Positions 39,089 to 53,168 of a stretch of 64,000 nucleotides of DNA are shown here, piece by piece. Location of the stretch: the NCBI RefSeq assembly GCF_000143535.2, contig NC_037327.1, positions 62,001-126,000 of the forward strand. Reading direction: 5' to 3'. This stretch comes from Botrytis cinerea B05.10. Lineage: Eukaryota > Ascomycota > Leotiomycetes > Helotiales > Sclerotiniaceae. The position numbers were made by a program, and so were the translations under genes. Below the pieces are notes generated by a model. That model did no database searches. It saw only the letters and a list, made by a program, of their open reading frames with translations, and was not told the origin of the DNA. The stretch's first letter is position 1, and every line of letters starts with the position of its first letter.

Positions 39089-39112
39089 ACCTACCTACCT
39101 AGGTAGGTAGGT
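39089..39112. repeat. 24-bp perfect palindrome (ACCT)3(AGGT)3
   Basis: Three ACCT units meet three AGGT units head to head, with CCTAGG at the centre (39098-39103). It is the longest version of the block-wide palindrome and could form a hairpin. It suggests that the dispersed motif and ACCT/AGGT slippage are connected. Confidence 0.9.
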
Positions 39113-41081
39113 GACAAAATGTGTTAAACTTTATGATGGAAGTATTAATGTATATGATAGAATCATATTTGATAATGAACCACTCATAAAACCTCTTTTG
39201 CTTGGTTATAAATAAAATAGCAACAACAAAATGAAGTAATAACATTTCCAAAAAACTACCTAGGCAGGATAATCAAATTTACTTATAACTCGATATCAAA
39301 TACAAGTCGAATAGAATTAAGAGAACAATCAAAAACAGAATTAGATTCAATCAGTTGAAATTTTTTTGAAATCGAGATTCATTTTCAAATTGAATATTGT
39401 AATAGTATTAAAATCAGTCAATTGAAATTGGAAAAGATCAGTTGAGGTATGTTTGAAGAAAGATATATAGATATATAAAGTATATATAATAATTATTATC
39501 AGGGAAAAAGAAAATCAAACATGAAAGATTTCAAAATCTGAAATTCTGTGAATCTGAAACCTGAAAATATCCTTTTACCCAATTGTAAGTAGAATGTAAT
39601 TCAACACTAGGTACCTAGGTATAAAGAATATTATGAACTCAAAGAGCTGTAACAATTTAACATTGTTTGATAATGATATCACTAAATAAACTTTCGGATA
39701 ATTTAAAAATGTTATGTTATTACTTTTGAAAAAATACTGAAAGTCTTGACGAATAAAGAGACTACTCTCATTATCAAACATTATGTTGTTCTATTATCTT
39801 TGTCTTTATAACATAGTCTAACATAAATATATGAATAAAACATAAACATAAATATGAAATTAAATTGATCTTTATGTGCCTAATTATCACGAGTTAACAT
39901 TAGTATTATAGTCTTAATGCTAAACTTCAAAATAATCGTTTACGTGTGGCTCTTACATCGATTCTTAAAAGCTCTCTAAAGGATGCTCTTACTTTTTAAA
40001 TTGAACACAGATTCCAAATTTCATACCTAAAAGTTCATTAGATGTTAGGTTACCATTATAGTTTCTTATCTCTTTTAGATTCCGGAATAACATTTATATA
40101 GAAAGTATCTTGACTAGGAAGCATTGATTAATATAATAGGTAGGTATAGTACTTTTCAAAAGGTTCAACAATTGTAAAAGAGTCTACCTAGGTAGGGTTT
40201 AATATTAAATTGAATTCTTTTTATTATAATTGGCAAACCATAAAATCAAAAAAAATTGAAAATCTAATATCTCATGAATATATAGCATGAATTTAATTTT
40301 TTATCATCTTGATTTTTCGAATATCAATATTTGAAAAGGATTTATGATATCTATTTAGAGTCTTTATAGCTACCTAGACAAAGAAAAGTAAAGCATACCT
40401 AGGTGCTTTGATCTATTTAATTGGATTAAATTTTAATACAAGATTTTGAGCATTATAAAAAAGTAATGCAACTTATTATTATACATTAATGTAATTAGTA
40501 TAGGATTGAAACAAAATTAAAAAAGCCATTTATAATTATCATTATATCAATTCGCTTTATATTATTGTTATATAAGACTTTTCAGAGTTTATTCAGAGAG
40601 ATTAAAATTATATGTAAAATGAGCAGATAACTTTTTTCCTGTAAATGTTTCAAATCTTGATTGTGTTTATATAAAAATCGTTCATTGTCCTAATTAATAT
40701 ACTTGCTAATGTGTTCTTGCTTAAAACTTTGCTTTTTGAATATTTCTTTGTGATTTATTATCATTATATATATTTGATTCTAAATTTTGTGTTCCAACAT
40801 CTGACATGATTATCTTTAATATTTAATGTTAACAGAAAAATCGAAACTACGAATAAACTGAGCAATAGTGCTCATATATTTTCAGTAAATCCTTATATTA
40901 TATATGAATTAAATAATTTTGATATTCAGTTTAGAAAAGCGATTTTATATTCAATTCAAATTCACATTGCTTTTTATGATTCTGAGAATTTTATGATTTT
41001 GATTTTGTAATTTTTGAAAATAAGTGTTTGTGTAGCAAAAACAGAAATTAGAATGATGTATAAGCTAGTTTATAAAATATA

Positions 41082-41106
41082 TCATAAATCAATAATTGAT
41101 TTATGA
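41082..41106. repeat. 25-bp AT-rich palindrome
   Basis: TCATAAATCAAT and ATTGATTTATGA flank a single central base. No flanking duplication was seen. Confidence 0.7.
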
Positions 41107-44100
41107 AAGATCATTGTAGCTTACGATTCTAGAATCAGTCTGTTATTTCTCCTACATTTTAAAATATTATATACCTAGGCAACTTCAAATTTGAGTGTCA
41201 TAAGTTTCCATGGTTCCTATATATTTTGAAAGTTTATTAAATTCATAAATTATACTTTGAAAGTTAAGATATTAGGAAAAAGAGATATTTAAAGTATGAA
41301 TTTATAGCATCTTCTTCTCTTATTGATTACCTAGGTAAGCAATTGTTTCGATTGTAACCCTTCGGATTTTGAACTTCGATTTATTTTTTAATAGTGACCA
41401 CCGCGAACACATCTATAAACGCTATTGTGAATATTATTACCTAGGTACTTGATTGAATTTCTTGTTTGAATATTTTAGCAAAACTTCAATCTATTACGTT
41501 TCCACTTAGACTCTTAATTATCTAAAGTTTTAACAAATACAGCTTTTTTGATATTTTATTCGAGCAAATCAACTACTTATAAAAATCTTAAATAGAAATA
41601 TAATAGAAATATTAATATAAATTCACAATACTGAAATTTCTCAAATATTTAAGTCAAATATATTTTCCAAATCTCAATTAATTGATATAACCACCAAAAT
41701 GAAGCTTAATATAAATTTGAATACAGATTTTGAATGCTTTTGATCAATTCAATCTACCTAGGTAGGTGTCATTTTTTCGATCATTTTATCCATTTTTTTA
41801 AAATCATATATCAAATCAAAACACTATTTTAACACAGTTGGTATGATTGGAATACAACAATTACATACTATTTAGGCATTGAATACATTTAGGTAACAGG
41901 AAAACGAAATAATTATTATGTGAAAGGGGAAGGAAATTTATTACCCATAATTTCCAAGGTTCATCATCATTTCAATATTATTTCAAAATTTATGCCCAGA
42001 TTATGAAATTATTGGGTAAGTAAGAATTGATAAATAGAACGGATTGGAAACATTATTTTTAAGAATAAAGTATTCAAATCAACTAAAATTCTTATTATTT
42101 ATAAATATAAATTTAGCAAAGAAGATTGAATTATTAGATAAAATAGACTGTTTTAGGTTCGAAATGACATTATAGTTAAAACTTCGATAAAATCCTGATT
42201 AATACTACATTATGAAAGATGATATAATAACTATAATTGAATATAAGTCATACATATAATCGTAGTATTCTTTAGTATTAAAATATCAAAATTCATGTTA
42301 TTATTTCGAATTCTATTTATTTTATAGTGAAGATTTTATAGCTTATAATGTAGTGTAAAACGATTAAAATTGATTTACATATTTTGAAAATCTTTAAATG
42401 TTAACTTTTATCTTTGAAGCAATCATAAAATGACATTCTGCATAGCACATGAAGTCTTAAACAATGACCTTATGTTCGATCAGATTTGAAAATAAACAGT
42501 ATAAATAATTAAAGCGATTACATGAAACTGCCCGGGTATACATATATTTAAGATATTGTCGATATTTATTTTTTAAAGGTTTCCAATATTTTTGAAAACT
42601 AAATCTATAAGGTAAATTATGTACCTGTATTAAAGAGATTATAAACATTCTATTATCAATAAATATATGACTATCGTCAATAGATTTTGTACTATTTTGA
42701 TTCATTTTATTTCGATAATTTGAAAACCTTGTGGTGTAATAAATATCTTTTAAATTTTCTTAAAATCATATTTATTGAATCATTCAAATTAGAATTTTGA
42801 GAAATTGATAAAATCAATACATAAGATTATTATTAACAATCTCTCTTTTTTCAATTATTCATTAGCTAAGTTATAGCCATCTTCACAAGGAATTCTATTT
42901 GAGTAGAAAATATAAAAAAGATGAAGTCAACGATAATTCTTTTTTTAATAATTTAATTTAAATAAATAATTGAAAAACAGCAAAAAGACCAAAGCGCTGC
43001 TTTCCAATTATCGTATATATATAATACTATATTTAAATTCACATTGGTAAGATCGTTATTAATACTCAGATTAATGAATATTAAACTCTGCCCTTAATTT
43101 TCAGTATATTACTATACCTATTTAGTTTTAACTATTATTAGCCGAAACACCTTTTCACACGAAAATTTATCAGTTTCATGTATAGTTTTCATTATGATTA
43201 TCGATTTAATACAATTCTTTTTTTAATGAATCCATTTTAATATGATAATTCTTTTAAAGAATATAAGATCAATCATATATTGGATGTATATAAGTCAAAT
43301 TGTATGAGTATACAGAAAGTTAAAGTTTTCTCAAAACCATTAGATTTAATAATAAAATGAATGAAAATCAAATAATTTTTTCAATATTTTTATTCGACTA
43401 TGAGGCTTTCTATAAACAAATTTCTGAGGATTCGAATTATACAGAACGTGAATTATCACTATGAAAACAGTATCAAATTCAAATTCAGAATTTGAATAAT
43501 AAATCAAAAAGATTTTTATATTTGAAAATACAGTCAAGTCAAAACTTGATTTTTGACACAAAAATGCTCTTCAGCTGATAGCGGTTGACTAGTAGTAAAA
43601 TCCAGATTCATTTAAAAGCGCTTGAACAACTTAGTTTTAATTCGAAAGTTTTTATAATACCTGGGTATCTAGAAAGATTTATTCGTATTATTTAAATCAG
43701 AAGTATTCTTTAACGAAATTGCTCATAATCCGATGTTTACAGATTAAATATGAATAGCATTTTAATATTTGAAGTTATTTTTAACGTCTATATCTGCATT
43801 TTGACTAAGGATTTTCCGTTGAGCATTTCTTTAAAATATAATACCTACTACCTACTTCGATGATATTAACACAATTAAGATTGTATATGAGAACTATTTT
43901 TAATAATACCTGGGTGATTGATTAATTGTAATTTGATAGATTGAACTGAAATTGTTAGTTTATTTCAAGAACTTTATAAATACTATTATATTCTTTTAAG
44001 TGCATTTACACTGATTGTAAGTTAAATTATTCATATCCCCCTGTTATTATTTAATATCGAGTTGAAGAGAATCTTAGTCGTATGCAAAATCTATGATATA

Positions 44101-47100
44101 TTTATTTTTCATAAACTTTTTCACTTTTTCTCTAAAATGGCACAAAATACAATATTATTATTATTATTATTATCCTTTCTTCAAATATCTATTCAAGCTC
44201 TTCATGTAACACATGTTAAATTTTTATACTTTTTTTAATGAGAAATTCAAAAACTTCTAATCTATTCTTATTATACTTTTTATTTGTAAAAGCGACTACT
44301 ATATAAATTATTTTATTCTATATAACTATATTCAGGATTTAAAGTGATTTTATAATTCGCATGAATATTCGTTCAAATTGTATTTTTATAAAAATAAGAT
44401 TTTTGAAATGTATAGAAATTTCATTTTATTGAAGTAATAGTAGTAGTAGCAATAGTAACATTGATTCTGATTTGACATATGTACATAGATTTAAGACTTT
44501 ATTTTTTTTATTTTTTCGAAAAATATTAAGACGTATTAAGTTAAAATATCTACAATTACAATAATTAAATTACTATAAAACCTGTCCTTAAATTATAATA
44601 GATCTTATAAAATTAATAAAATAGATATATATTATTTTAAAATAAGGTTCGTCTTTATTATGAAAAAGAAAAGCAACTGAAAAGTCTAATTCAATATTAT
44701 AAAAGATTGAAAACAAAGAAAAAACTATGTCTAATCAGAAATGTAATTTCAATAGAAAAAAAGCTTAAATAAAAGCTGTTAAACGTATTCGTTCGATATC
44801 ATCAATATGGATATCTAAAAGATCAAATCAATGAAAGAAAAAAATAAAAAATAAAACTATAATATTTACTATATCCATTGATACAAAACTTTATGAAAAA
44901 TGAATATCCATCTAGGATTCAATAAAATTAAGGAGTTTTCTAAATCTAAATGATCTATTTATTAATCATGAAAAATATTTGATATTTTTCATAATTGTAA
45001 TTTAGAAAAAAATAATCGAAGCTCTATCTTTTCCAAAATCTTGAATATTTAATATAATAAAATATGAAAAAAAGAGTTTTTGTTTTATTTCCAAAAAAAA
45101 AGTTGAAACTAGTAGTTATATAATCGAATTTCTTAAATTATTAGACAAAATCCTTATGAAAAGATTTTATAATTAGAAAACTATATAATTAATATTATAA
45201 AAGTTCTAATGCAAGAAGAACCTTGATTTTGTATTCAAAATTCCACTTGAAATATCTAATAAATACTTAAATTTTTGTTTTATCTATTAAATTTATTATT
45301 TTATATACCAAAATCCCTTTGTATTAGAGATTACTAAATAACTATAAAATAAATTATATGATCTATGATTTTATTTATGATAAACTATCTATATATGTTT
45401 AAAATAATAATATTATTGATATTAACTTATAATAAATTTTTGCTATAAATAAATCTTCATTATTAGATGCAAAATCCAATATTTTTATAAATGTGCATAA
45501 AAATATAGGAATGGGAAACCTATTCTCGTAATTCGATTTCTCTTAAAAATGAAATGATATATAATTATTGAGTTTTAGATTGTTTTAGGTTTGATAATTA
45601 ATTTCTGTTTGGAGTTTTAAATACAAATAATATTAACTGAATTCGAAATATCCTGATTTATATTTGTTCTATTCATTTGAAAACTGTATTATCATATAGA
45701 AATAGATAAATAAAAATTATAACATTATTAATGAATTTATCTGTATTGTTCTTTTTCAGAAAAAATAGCATTTAAAACATTCAAGAAAAAAATTAGAAAA
45801 CTTTGAGAATATAATCTTTAACTTTTTTTATGTTTGAATATATCCTAAATAGAGATTACAAATGTTCCAATATTACATTCTTTTTGTAGAGAAAGTTTTT
45901 CAATATAATCTGATTTACATATGTATTTATATTTATATATAGTTTTATTATATTAATAAGTACCTAGGCAATTAAAAAATAAAATAGAACATTTATGACT
46001 ATTTATAATGAAATAAAAGTAATTCCTTTTCTTAATTGATATTTCATAGATTCATTTACACAAAATTACTTTATATTTGCAAATAACATAAATTTCATTG
46101 TAATTAGATTTGATATATTTGTGATTTTTATATTTGAAAATAATGAGGTAGTCTGAATAACTTGTAAAAAAGAATTGTGATAATTAATATAATAAGAATT
46201 GTTGATATATTTAATATTAAATATTTTACTTTATTAGTCTTTTGATGCATAGAAACTGTATTAATTAGAGGTTATCTACTATTGAAATTTATATAATTAT
46301 ATTAAGCTATGAACAATTCAAAAGAACTTACTTCAAGAATTTACTTTAATACTTTATGTTCTTTTCAATACTTAGCAAATCATATATAATAGTAACATTA
46401 AGTTTTATAAATTAATAATTATCAAAGTAATAATTTTAGTTAAAAGCAAAATAATATCTTTAATAACTTGTACTATCTAATAACAAAAAAAAGATTTTGA
46501 ATAACTTAAAAGAAGTTTAAGAATTATACTTAATCAAAATTCTTTACTTGAATCATTTTTGATTGTAATCAAATTCGTAATTAAAATCAATTATAAAAAC
46601 TTGTGACAATATTTCATTTAATGAATGATGATGGGATTTTTATAATTTCAATAATTTTATCCATTTTCAATAAAACAGATTTTGAAAACTAATCGATTAA
46701 ACTGCAGTTAAAAAAAATAACAATTTATTAATTTTCAACATAATCATAAAGATGAAATCATAGAAATTTAACTCAAATATAGAAAGTCTTTAGTTTTAAT
46801 ATAAAATAATATCATGGAAAATAATAGTATTATTTATACATGATCATAAATTATTTAAGATTTTAGAAATTTCTTAAAATAAAAACAATAAAGTTGTTGA
46901 TAAATCATATTGATGCTAATATCTTGTTATTACTTTAAAATAGTTAACAATGAAGAATTTGTTATTGAATGTATTCTATTAAATAGAAAATGAAATTAAT
47001 TAAAAATATCTACATTTTTTCTTCTTTTCCTTTTTATACTAAATAAATTTACCAATAATTAAGGGTTTTAAAACCTTATAAACTGATTTTCAGATTCCAA

Positions 47101-49157
47101 AAAAATTGAAATATATTGAATATTATTAATCAATACTATCACAGAACTAATAAAAATAAAGTAATACAAAAATACAAAGAATAATCATTAAATGATTTGA
47201 AAAAAGAGTATTAAGATATTACTAATTTTAGATTTGTTATATCGATGTGTATATGATTGATATTTTATTGAAGGACTTCTATTAATAAATTAATATTAAA
47301 CTTAAGATCAAAATTACTGTTTTACCTTATATAGATTCAAATCTATATTTCAATCTGATAAATCTAATGAATCTAGTGAATCTAATCAATTCATATTTTT
47401 TACATATTTCTTACTCTAAACTCGAATTAAAACACTATACCTATGTGCTCTTAAGCACTAAAAGGCTATTGAAAGAAATCCCTCTAATAATATTAAAAAC
47501 ACAAATTATTAGTCCTATATTATCGAGGCAGATATCTTTTTATTTTAGGGTTTTCAAAATTTAGCTCAAATGAATCAAAACCTATGATAATTTCCCACTT
47601 TCCATTGTAAATTCCAGAATAAACTTTAGATCCATTTCTTTAAATCCGAGACTCCAGTATTAATTCCTATTCTCTTATTATAGACTGTCTCCGTGAATCT
47701 AGATTCTGTCTTTGAATCATAGATTTTCTAACAAAGCAGTATAGAATCTACATTAATATCTATAAATATCAAGGTATCTGTTACGAATTCTGATAAATAT
47801 TCTTTTAAACTTCCAAATAACAGATTTTTGACAACATTGTAAATAATGATTCTATAATTTCAATTTTGGATCTTGATTTGTAATTATGAAGTCTAGTTAT
47901 TATAGACTTTATAGAGTAAAAGACTAAAATTAGGTTTATTTCAAAGATATAAAGTACCTAGGCAGGTAATTAAACTTTTTTCCAAGAATCTCAGAATACT
48001 TTTTTATCATCAATCAAGAGTTTACAATTAAAATAATAATTTAATTCGAACTTTCTTCGTTTGATAATATCCTTTTAAAAATACAAGTTAAGTTTAATAG
48101 AAGAACTATTAAACATTTAAGAATTACTATGATATGTATGATTCAATATAAAAGTAGAAGGACATTTTGAATTTGAGATATTGTATTGATTTGACAAAAT
48201 CTATAAATATATAAGTTTAAGAATGTTCTGAAAAAGAAATCTAAAAATCTATGAATCTAGAAATATTATTATCCAAGAGTCTGACTTAATATTCGATGTT
48301 TATTAATTATGAGTATTTTGATCTTCATTTTTGATATTTCATTTCCTACAAAGATATTTCAATTGAATTAAACATGTAAGTCTTTATAATAAACTTTCAA
48401 TTTAAATTAAATTAAATTTTCTTCTGTTGAAAATTAAACCAAAATATGAGATTATCTCAGAACTTTCAATTATAGATTTCAATTTTGAGATTAAGTTCAT
48501 TTATTATATCGAACAATATGTTATATTTCTCAATTTTTCCTTTATCTTTTTTTTGAGACTCTATATTATACTCATATTTCATTTATATCATTATCAAATC
48601 TTCCAATTTTAGTAAATTCATCGAATTATTATATTCCAGTTGGTTCGCTTATTTATATCAAAATCACATTAATAATTATTGAAATACAATTGAATTAGTA
48701 AAATGTATAAAATATTTGAATATAGAATGGTTTTTTCTTAAACAGTCTACCCACGTAAAAACTTCCTAATATTCATATTTTAAAATACATTTTATAACTG
48801 GAAGCTGATTGATCGAGAAAAAGTATAGATGCTTTGTATAGGAATATCAAAATATAAAACTCAATTGAATTAATAAATTAATTAACAAATTGAAATTAAA
48901 AGATTTACAGAATAAACAAAAATTATTATATTATTCTTCGAATCGAAAGCTTTTTAATAATATAATTTTTTTATTAATACACTATTGCTTATTGAAGGAA
49001 TGATTGATTTAAGAATTGAATCGAATCGAAAAAGTAGATTGAAGTTTTGAAGAATTGAATAAATGTTTTCGATTGGTTTGAAGATTTGGAAATGCAATAA
49101 AAATGGATAAGAAATCTTAGATTCTTAAATTTAGGTAAAAGAAAAGAATAAGAAAAG

Positions 49158-49440
49158 AAATTAGAAAGAGAATTAGAAAGAGAATTAGAAAGAGAATTAG
49201 AAAGAGAATTAGAAAGAGAATTAGAAAGAGAATTAGAAATAAATTTATTAGATTTATTAGATTTATTAGATTTATTAGATTAACTAGATTAATTAGATTT
49301 AATAGATTTATCTTAGGATTTGAGATTTTGAGGGTTTAAAGCTTAATTGCGTCTCCAACACCTTTATATAAGTTAGAAGTGAGAGACTAGTGAAGTTTAT
49401 AGATTATTATATTATTATATTGTTATCATCATTAGAAATT
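49158..49440 (-). repeat. Repeat-element end with 12-bp minisatellite (inverse of 640-1010)
   Basis: About seven copies of GAAAGAGAATTA (49158-49238) are followed by (TTTATTAGA)n, then TTTGAGATTTTGAGG, then a ~60-bp sequence containing TTAATTGCGTCTCCAACACC and AGTGAAGTTTATAG, then ATT repeats. Each part has a counterpart in the same order on the other strand at 640-1010. Confidence 0.75.
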
Positions 49441-49673
49441 GAGAATTGAACATATCCTACTTAAGTTTGTATACAGACAATTGCTTTAAAAAGTTTACAA
49501 TCTTCGAATAACTTCAAAATTTGTGTTTTTATAGTATTTTAATATATGAATCCAATTTTTAAAATTCTAAAAACTATTTAGCACACATCCTAAATATTAT
49601 TAAAAATGATCATAAAAAGCACTGACATGACCATTATTATTTTTAGCTACGAAGGGCCGAGAAAAAGCGTGTA
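49441..49673 (-). repeat. Dispersed repeat copy C (inverse of copy A at 19370)
   Basis: Read on the minus strand it starts TACACGCTTTTTCTCGGCCC and continues TTCGTAGCTAAAAATAA, the least mutated version of this repeat end. Similarity to A continues inward to about 49450. The C and G that it keeps (CGC, TCGG, CGTAGC) are T or A in copies A and B. Confidence 0.65.
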
Positions 49674-52600
49674 TCTAGAGAAGCTGATTATCCCATCATA
49701 GTATCCTATACAATTGAAATTTACTTTAAAAATATTCAAATTCCTCTAGTAAAGATCTAGATTATTTATTTGATAATGTTGTTTTTAAATATTTGAAATG
49801 AGGATTATCAAAATGTATCAAACATTTCAATATAATATTTAAAATTTATGGAAAGTTTGAAAAGATTTTATAAAAGATATTAGAGTATTATACTATATTA
49901 TCTTGATTATCATGTTATATAAATAAATAAATTTTAAATAATTATATTAAAAAGCGTATTTAAGAAAATTGATTTTATTAAACTTACAACACATTGATTT
50001 CGTATTTATTTTATATTTACTTTGGTATTATATAAAACTATTATAAAATTATATAAAATAATCAGAAACATGAAAACATTAAATTTTAAGATTTCTTTGA
50101 TTTAAAATCTTCAATAATATTCTTTTGTAATAAAAACTAATCATCAAAATACAAAATCAATGTTGTGCAAAAGTTTTCAATATATTGAACAAAATTATAT
50201 ATACAATTTTTTCTTTTTATATTAATCATGTATATTATAATGTGATTTATTATCGAGCGGATCATATTATTAAGCGAATCATTTTCACCTTAATTTATAT
50301 TCTCAATCGTATATTATTCAACAATAATTGAATCAATTAATTAAAATTATAAGATTCTAGTAATCTCAAACGTATTATATTATTTTAATAAATTTTTATA
50401 TTATAATCTACCTTTCTATATTGACTATAATATCAACTAGAAAATGCTTCCTTATTAGAATTTCCTTCTTTTAAATATTCATTGTATTAAATTTGAGTTG
50501 CAATCTTTTATTGAAATAACATATCGAAAATCTTTTATTTAATAAATATTTCTTTTTTATATATCAATATTTGCTTAATATTTCATTTGCTTTGCAAAAT
50601 ATACAAATTTCTATACTCAAAAGTATATTTTCGTAATCTAATCTTTCTATGTCTTGAATTAAAGTTAATATGATTTTAAATATAGGCATTAAGGAGTTTG
50701 ATTGATAATAAATTCTTAAAGATTTTATTAAAATTAATAAAGAAAAAGCTTTAATCAAACTGTAAAGAGTTTAAAACATTTATTGATTTAGATTGAAAAA
50801 AAAAGAATAAATATATAAATATGAATATCTAATTTCGAAAATACAGTTTCAGAATTGAATAAGATTAGATTTGTTTTTTGAAATTTTGATTTTGTATTTT
50901 AAAAATAATTGATTTTTTATATATAGTTCTAAAAAATTATAAAGAATTCACTCTTTATAATAAAATTAATATACACTTTAATAGATCTATTAATTTAATT
51001 ATTATATAAACATTTTAGATTATTAAAATAATTAATATCAAGTGATTGAATTGAACGATTTGAATATAATATTATACTTTTCATAATATATCTGAAAAGT
51101 TGATTATTTGAATTTTTAACATCTATTTAATACTAATATTCAATATTTGTTTCTTCTTTAATTCTTAATATACCTATTAAAATATTCCAATTATTTTAAG
51201 TCTATTTTGATATTTGTTTATTTATCAAATATAAATTTAATAGTTGATTTTATAGAAAGATTATTTTTGATATATCAATTAAAAAAATGAATTTGTTTTT
51301 AAATTATTATAAATCAAACGATAATTTTATTCTCCCTATTTCTATATATTATTATTGTATTTTGTTTTCAATTATATAATTCTATTATTTTGTTTTTACT
51401 TCTTTGTTTAATATTAATTATTATTATCTTAGAATATACTATTGTTATGACTATTATAGAGAAGCACCTTAGGCATTGAGGTTTGAATCAATCGAGTTTA
51501 TCTCGTACTAATGACAACCCGCACACAAATATAAATGATATAATTTTCATAGTTCTAGAAGGAATAATGAAAAGTCTTTATATTATAGTTGACTAGTTGA
51601 TTCATTACTACTCTCATTTTAACAATTATGCTTATTAAAAAGATTGTTTTATTGAAATTTTAGAAATCACTATTCAAAATATTTGATTTCGTTTATATAT
51701 TTACAATCAATCGAAATTTTTTTTTTAATAAGCTTAAAATATTATAAAGAATCTTTTGAAAGTTTTAAATGTAATTAAAATATGTTTTTAATTCAATTCA
51801 ATATTTAATAAATTAATATATTTAAAATTTCTTGAAAAAATTTGAGGTTTATGATTTGAAAATATTATTTATCGTATACTTTATTTTTTTATATTTAAAT
51901 AAAACACCTTTTGAATTTATATTAAGAATATATTTAATAATAATTTTATCTTTTAATTCATAAATTTATATTAACTTTTTGAATTTTGGAATATAGAATT
52001 GAATTATTAATTTTTTAAATGAGGGTTATGTAAGGGATATTATATAATTAGGAAATTTTTCAAAGATTAAGTTTTTTATTGTTTTTAATAGTTTTAATAA
52101 TTAGGAGTAAGTATGCTTTATTATTATTAGATTGTATAACTAATGATTAATAAATTGTATATTAAAATTGAAGATATAAATTAAAATAAAAGTGGTGAAT
52201 TTAATGATTTGATTTGCTCAATAATAAATTATGTTATATATATTTTGAACTTAGTATTCCAAAACACTCTTAAATATTATATACTAATCATTCATGTTTT
52301 TCTAAGCCAATCAGCTTTCAATTATGAATTCCGTTTTAAATCCTATATGTTAGGATATTAATTAAATAAGAAATGTATCTTTAAAATTCAAAATAATTTT
52401 CTATAACAACAACGATTTTATTTTTAATAACAAAAATTCTCTTTGAACTAATTCAATTCTAAGAACTAAATACAAAATTAATAAAATATAAGAAATTTTA
52501 TTTTCAAATTACTAAACTCCTCAATTACTAACTTCAAACAATTAAACATTAAATATATATCTTCAAAATAACTTGAAACATGTTTTTAAAATTTGAAAAT

Positions 52601-53168
52601 TTTGATTTCTTATTAATAATCTATTAGAAGATTATTCTTATTTACAAATCTTTATTTGAATAATAATCAACATTATTTAAAAAAAAATTACTTTTAACGA
52701 ATAACCTTTATGTTTCAAATATAAAATTAATTCTATTATTTAAAAGTATGGGATTTTTTACTTTAATGTTCAATCTTATTTTAAAAATAAAAGAAACTAT
52801 AAAATTATCAAATATTTTAATCATTCAAAGATTTTAAAATATAATATATTTCAAAACTCGAAAAAATATAATATAAATAAATATCCTATTCTTTATAAAA
52901 ATATTAATTGTTTATTATAACATAATAAATACAGAATCAAAATACAATAACAAAATAAATCAATTTATATAATTAGAAAATAATCAATTATTATATCAAA
53001 AATAAATCTATGAAAGGCTTTTATAAGTCTAAAAAGGATTATAAGGATATTAAAAGAGAATCAAAAGAAAAGCAAAAGTTGACTACTCAGTGGGGCTTAT
53101 AAACGGCTAATTTACACCTGAGGTCAGATCGCCACACTAACATTACATTATATTATATTATAATAGTA

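Larger units (their letters stand above)
20154..47962. repeat. Dispersed palindrome TACCTAGGTA, 29 CCTAGG cores
   Basis: CCTAGG starts at 20154, 20892, 23129, 24553, 24653, 24815, 25684, 25955, 25982, 30064, 31566, 32890, 33850, 34515, 34597, 37278, 37947, 38625, 39098, 39259, 39614, 40187, 40398, 41174, 41330, 41440, 41757, 45963 and 47957. Nineteen are the full 10-mer TACCTAGGTA. Others are one step away (GGTG, GGCA). With ~11% each of C and G the core should occur less than once in 28 kb by chance (my rough estimate). I found none in the rest of the window. The motif contains neither CpA nor TpG, so it resists RIP, but that alone does not explain the recurrence of one exact sequence. Confidence 0.9.
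19641..53166. other. 34-kb AT-rich gene-free block
   Basis: No ORF above 82 codons occurs in this block, and none of the short ones shows conserved content. Base composition is strikingly AT-rich throughout. Aligned repeat copies within it differ mainly by transitions, as RIP would produce. The block contains the CCTAGG palindromes, MITEs and dispersed repeats listed separately. Parts not covered by those entries (for example 26040-27700, 42000-45900, 49674-53160) show nothing but AT-rich sequence with short palindromes and mononucleotide runs. A centromeric or pericentromeric role is possible but not shown by sequence alone. Confidence 0.7.

Noticed and set aside
20154..47962. CRISPR-like array of short repeats
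   Set aside because: The repeat is a 10-bp palindrome with spacings from about 30 bp to several kb, in a eukaryotic setting; there is no array structure.
19641..53166. Inserted mitochondrial DNA, given the AT richness and GC-cluster-like palindromes
   Set aside because: No mitochondrial gene, tRNA or rRNA sequence is visible, and the block is full of nuclear-type MITEs.
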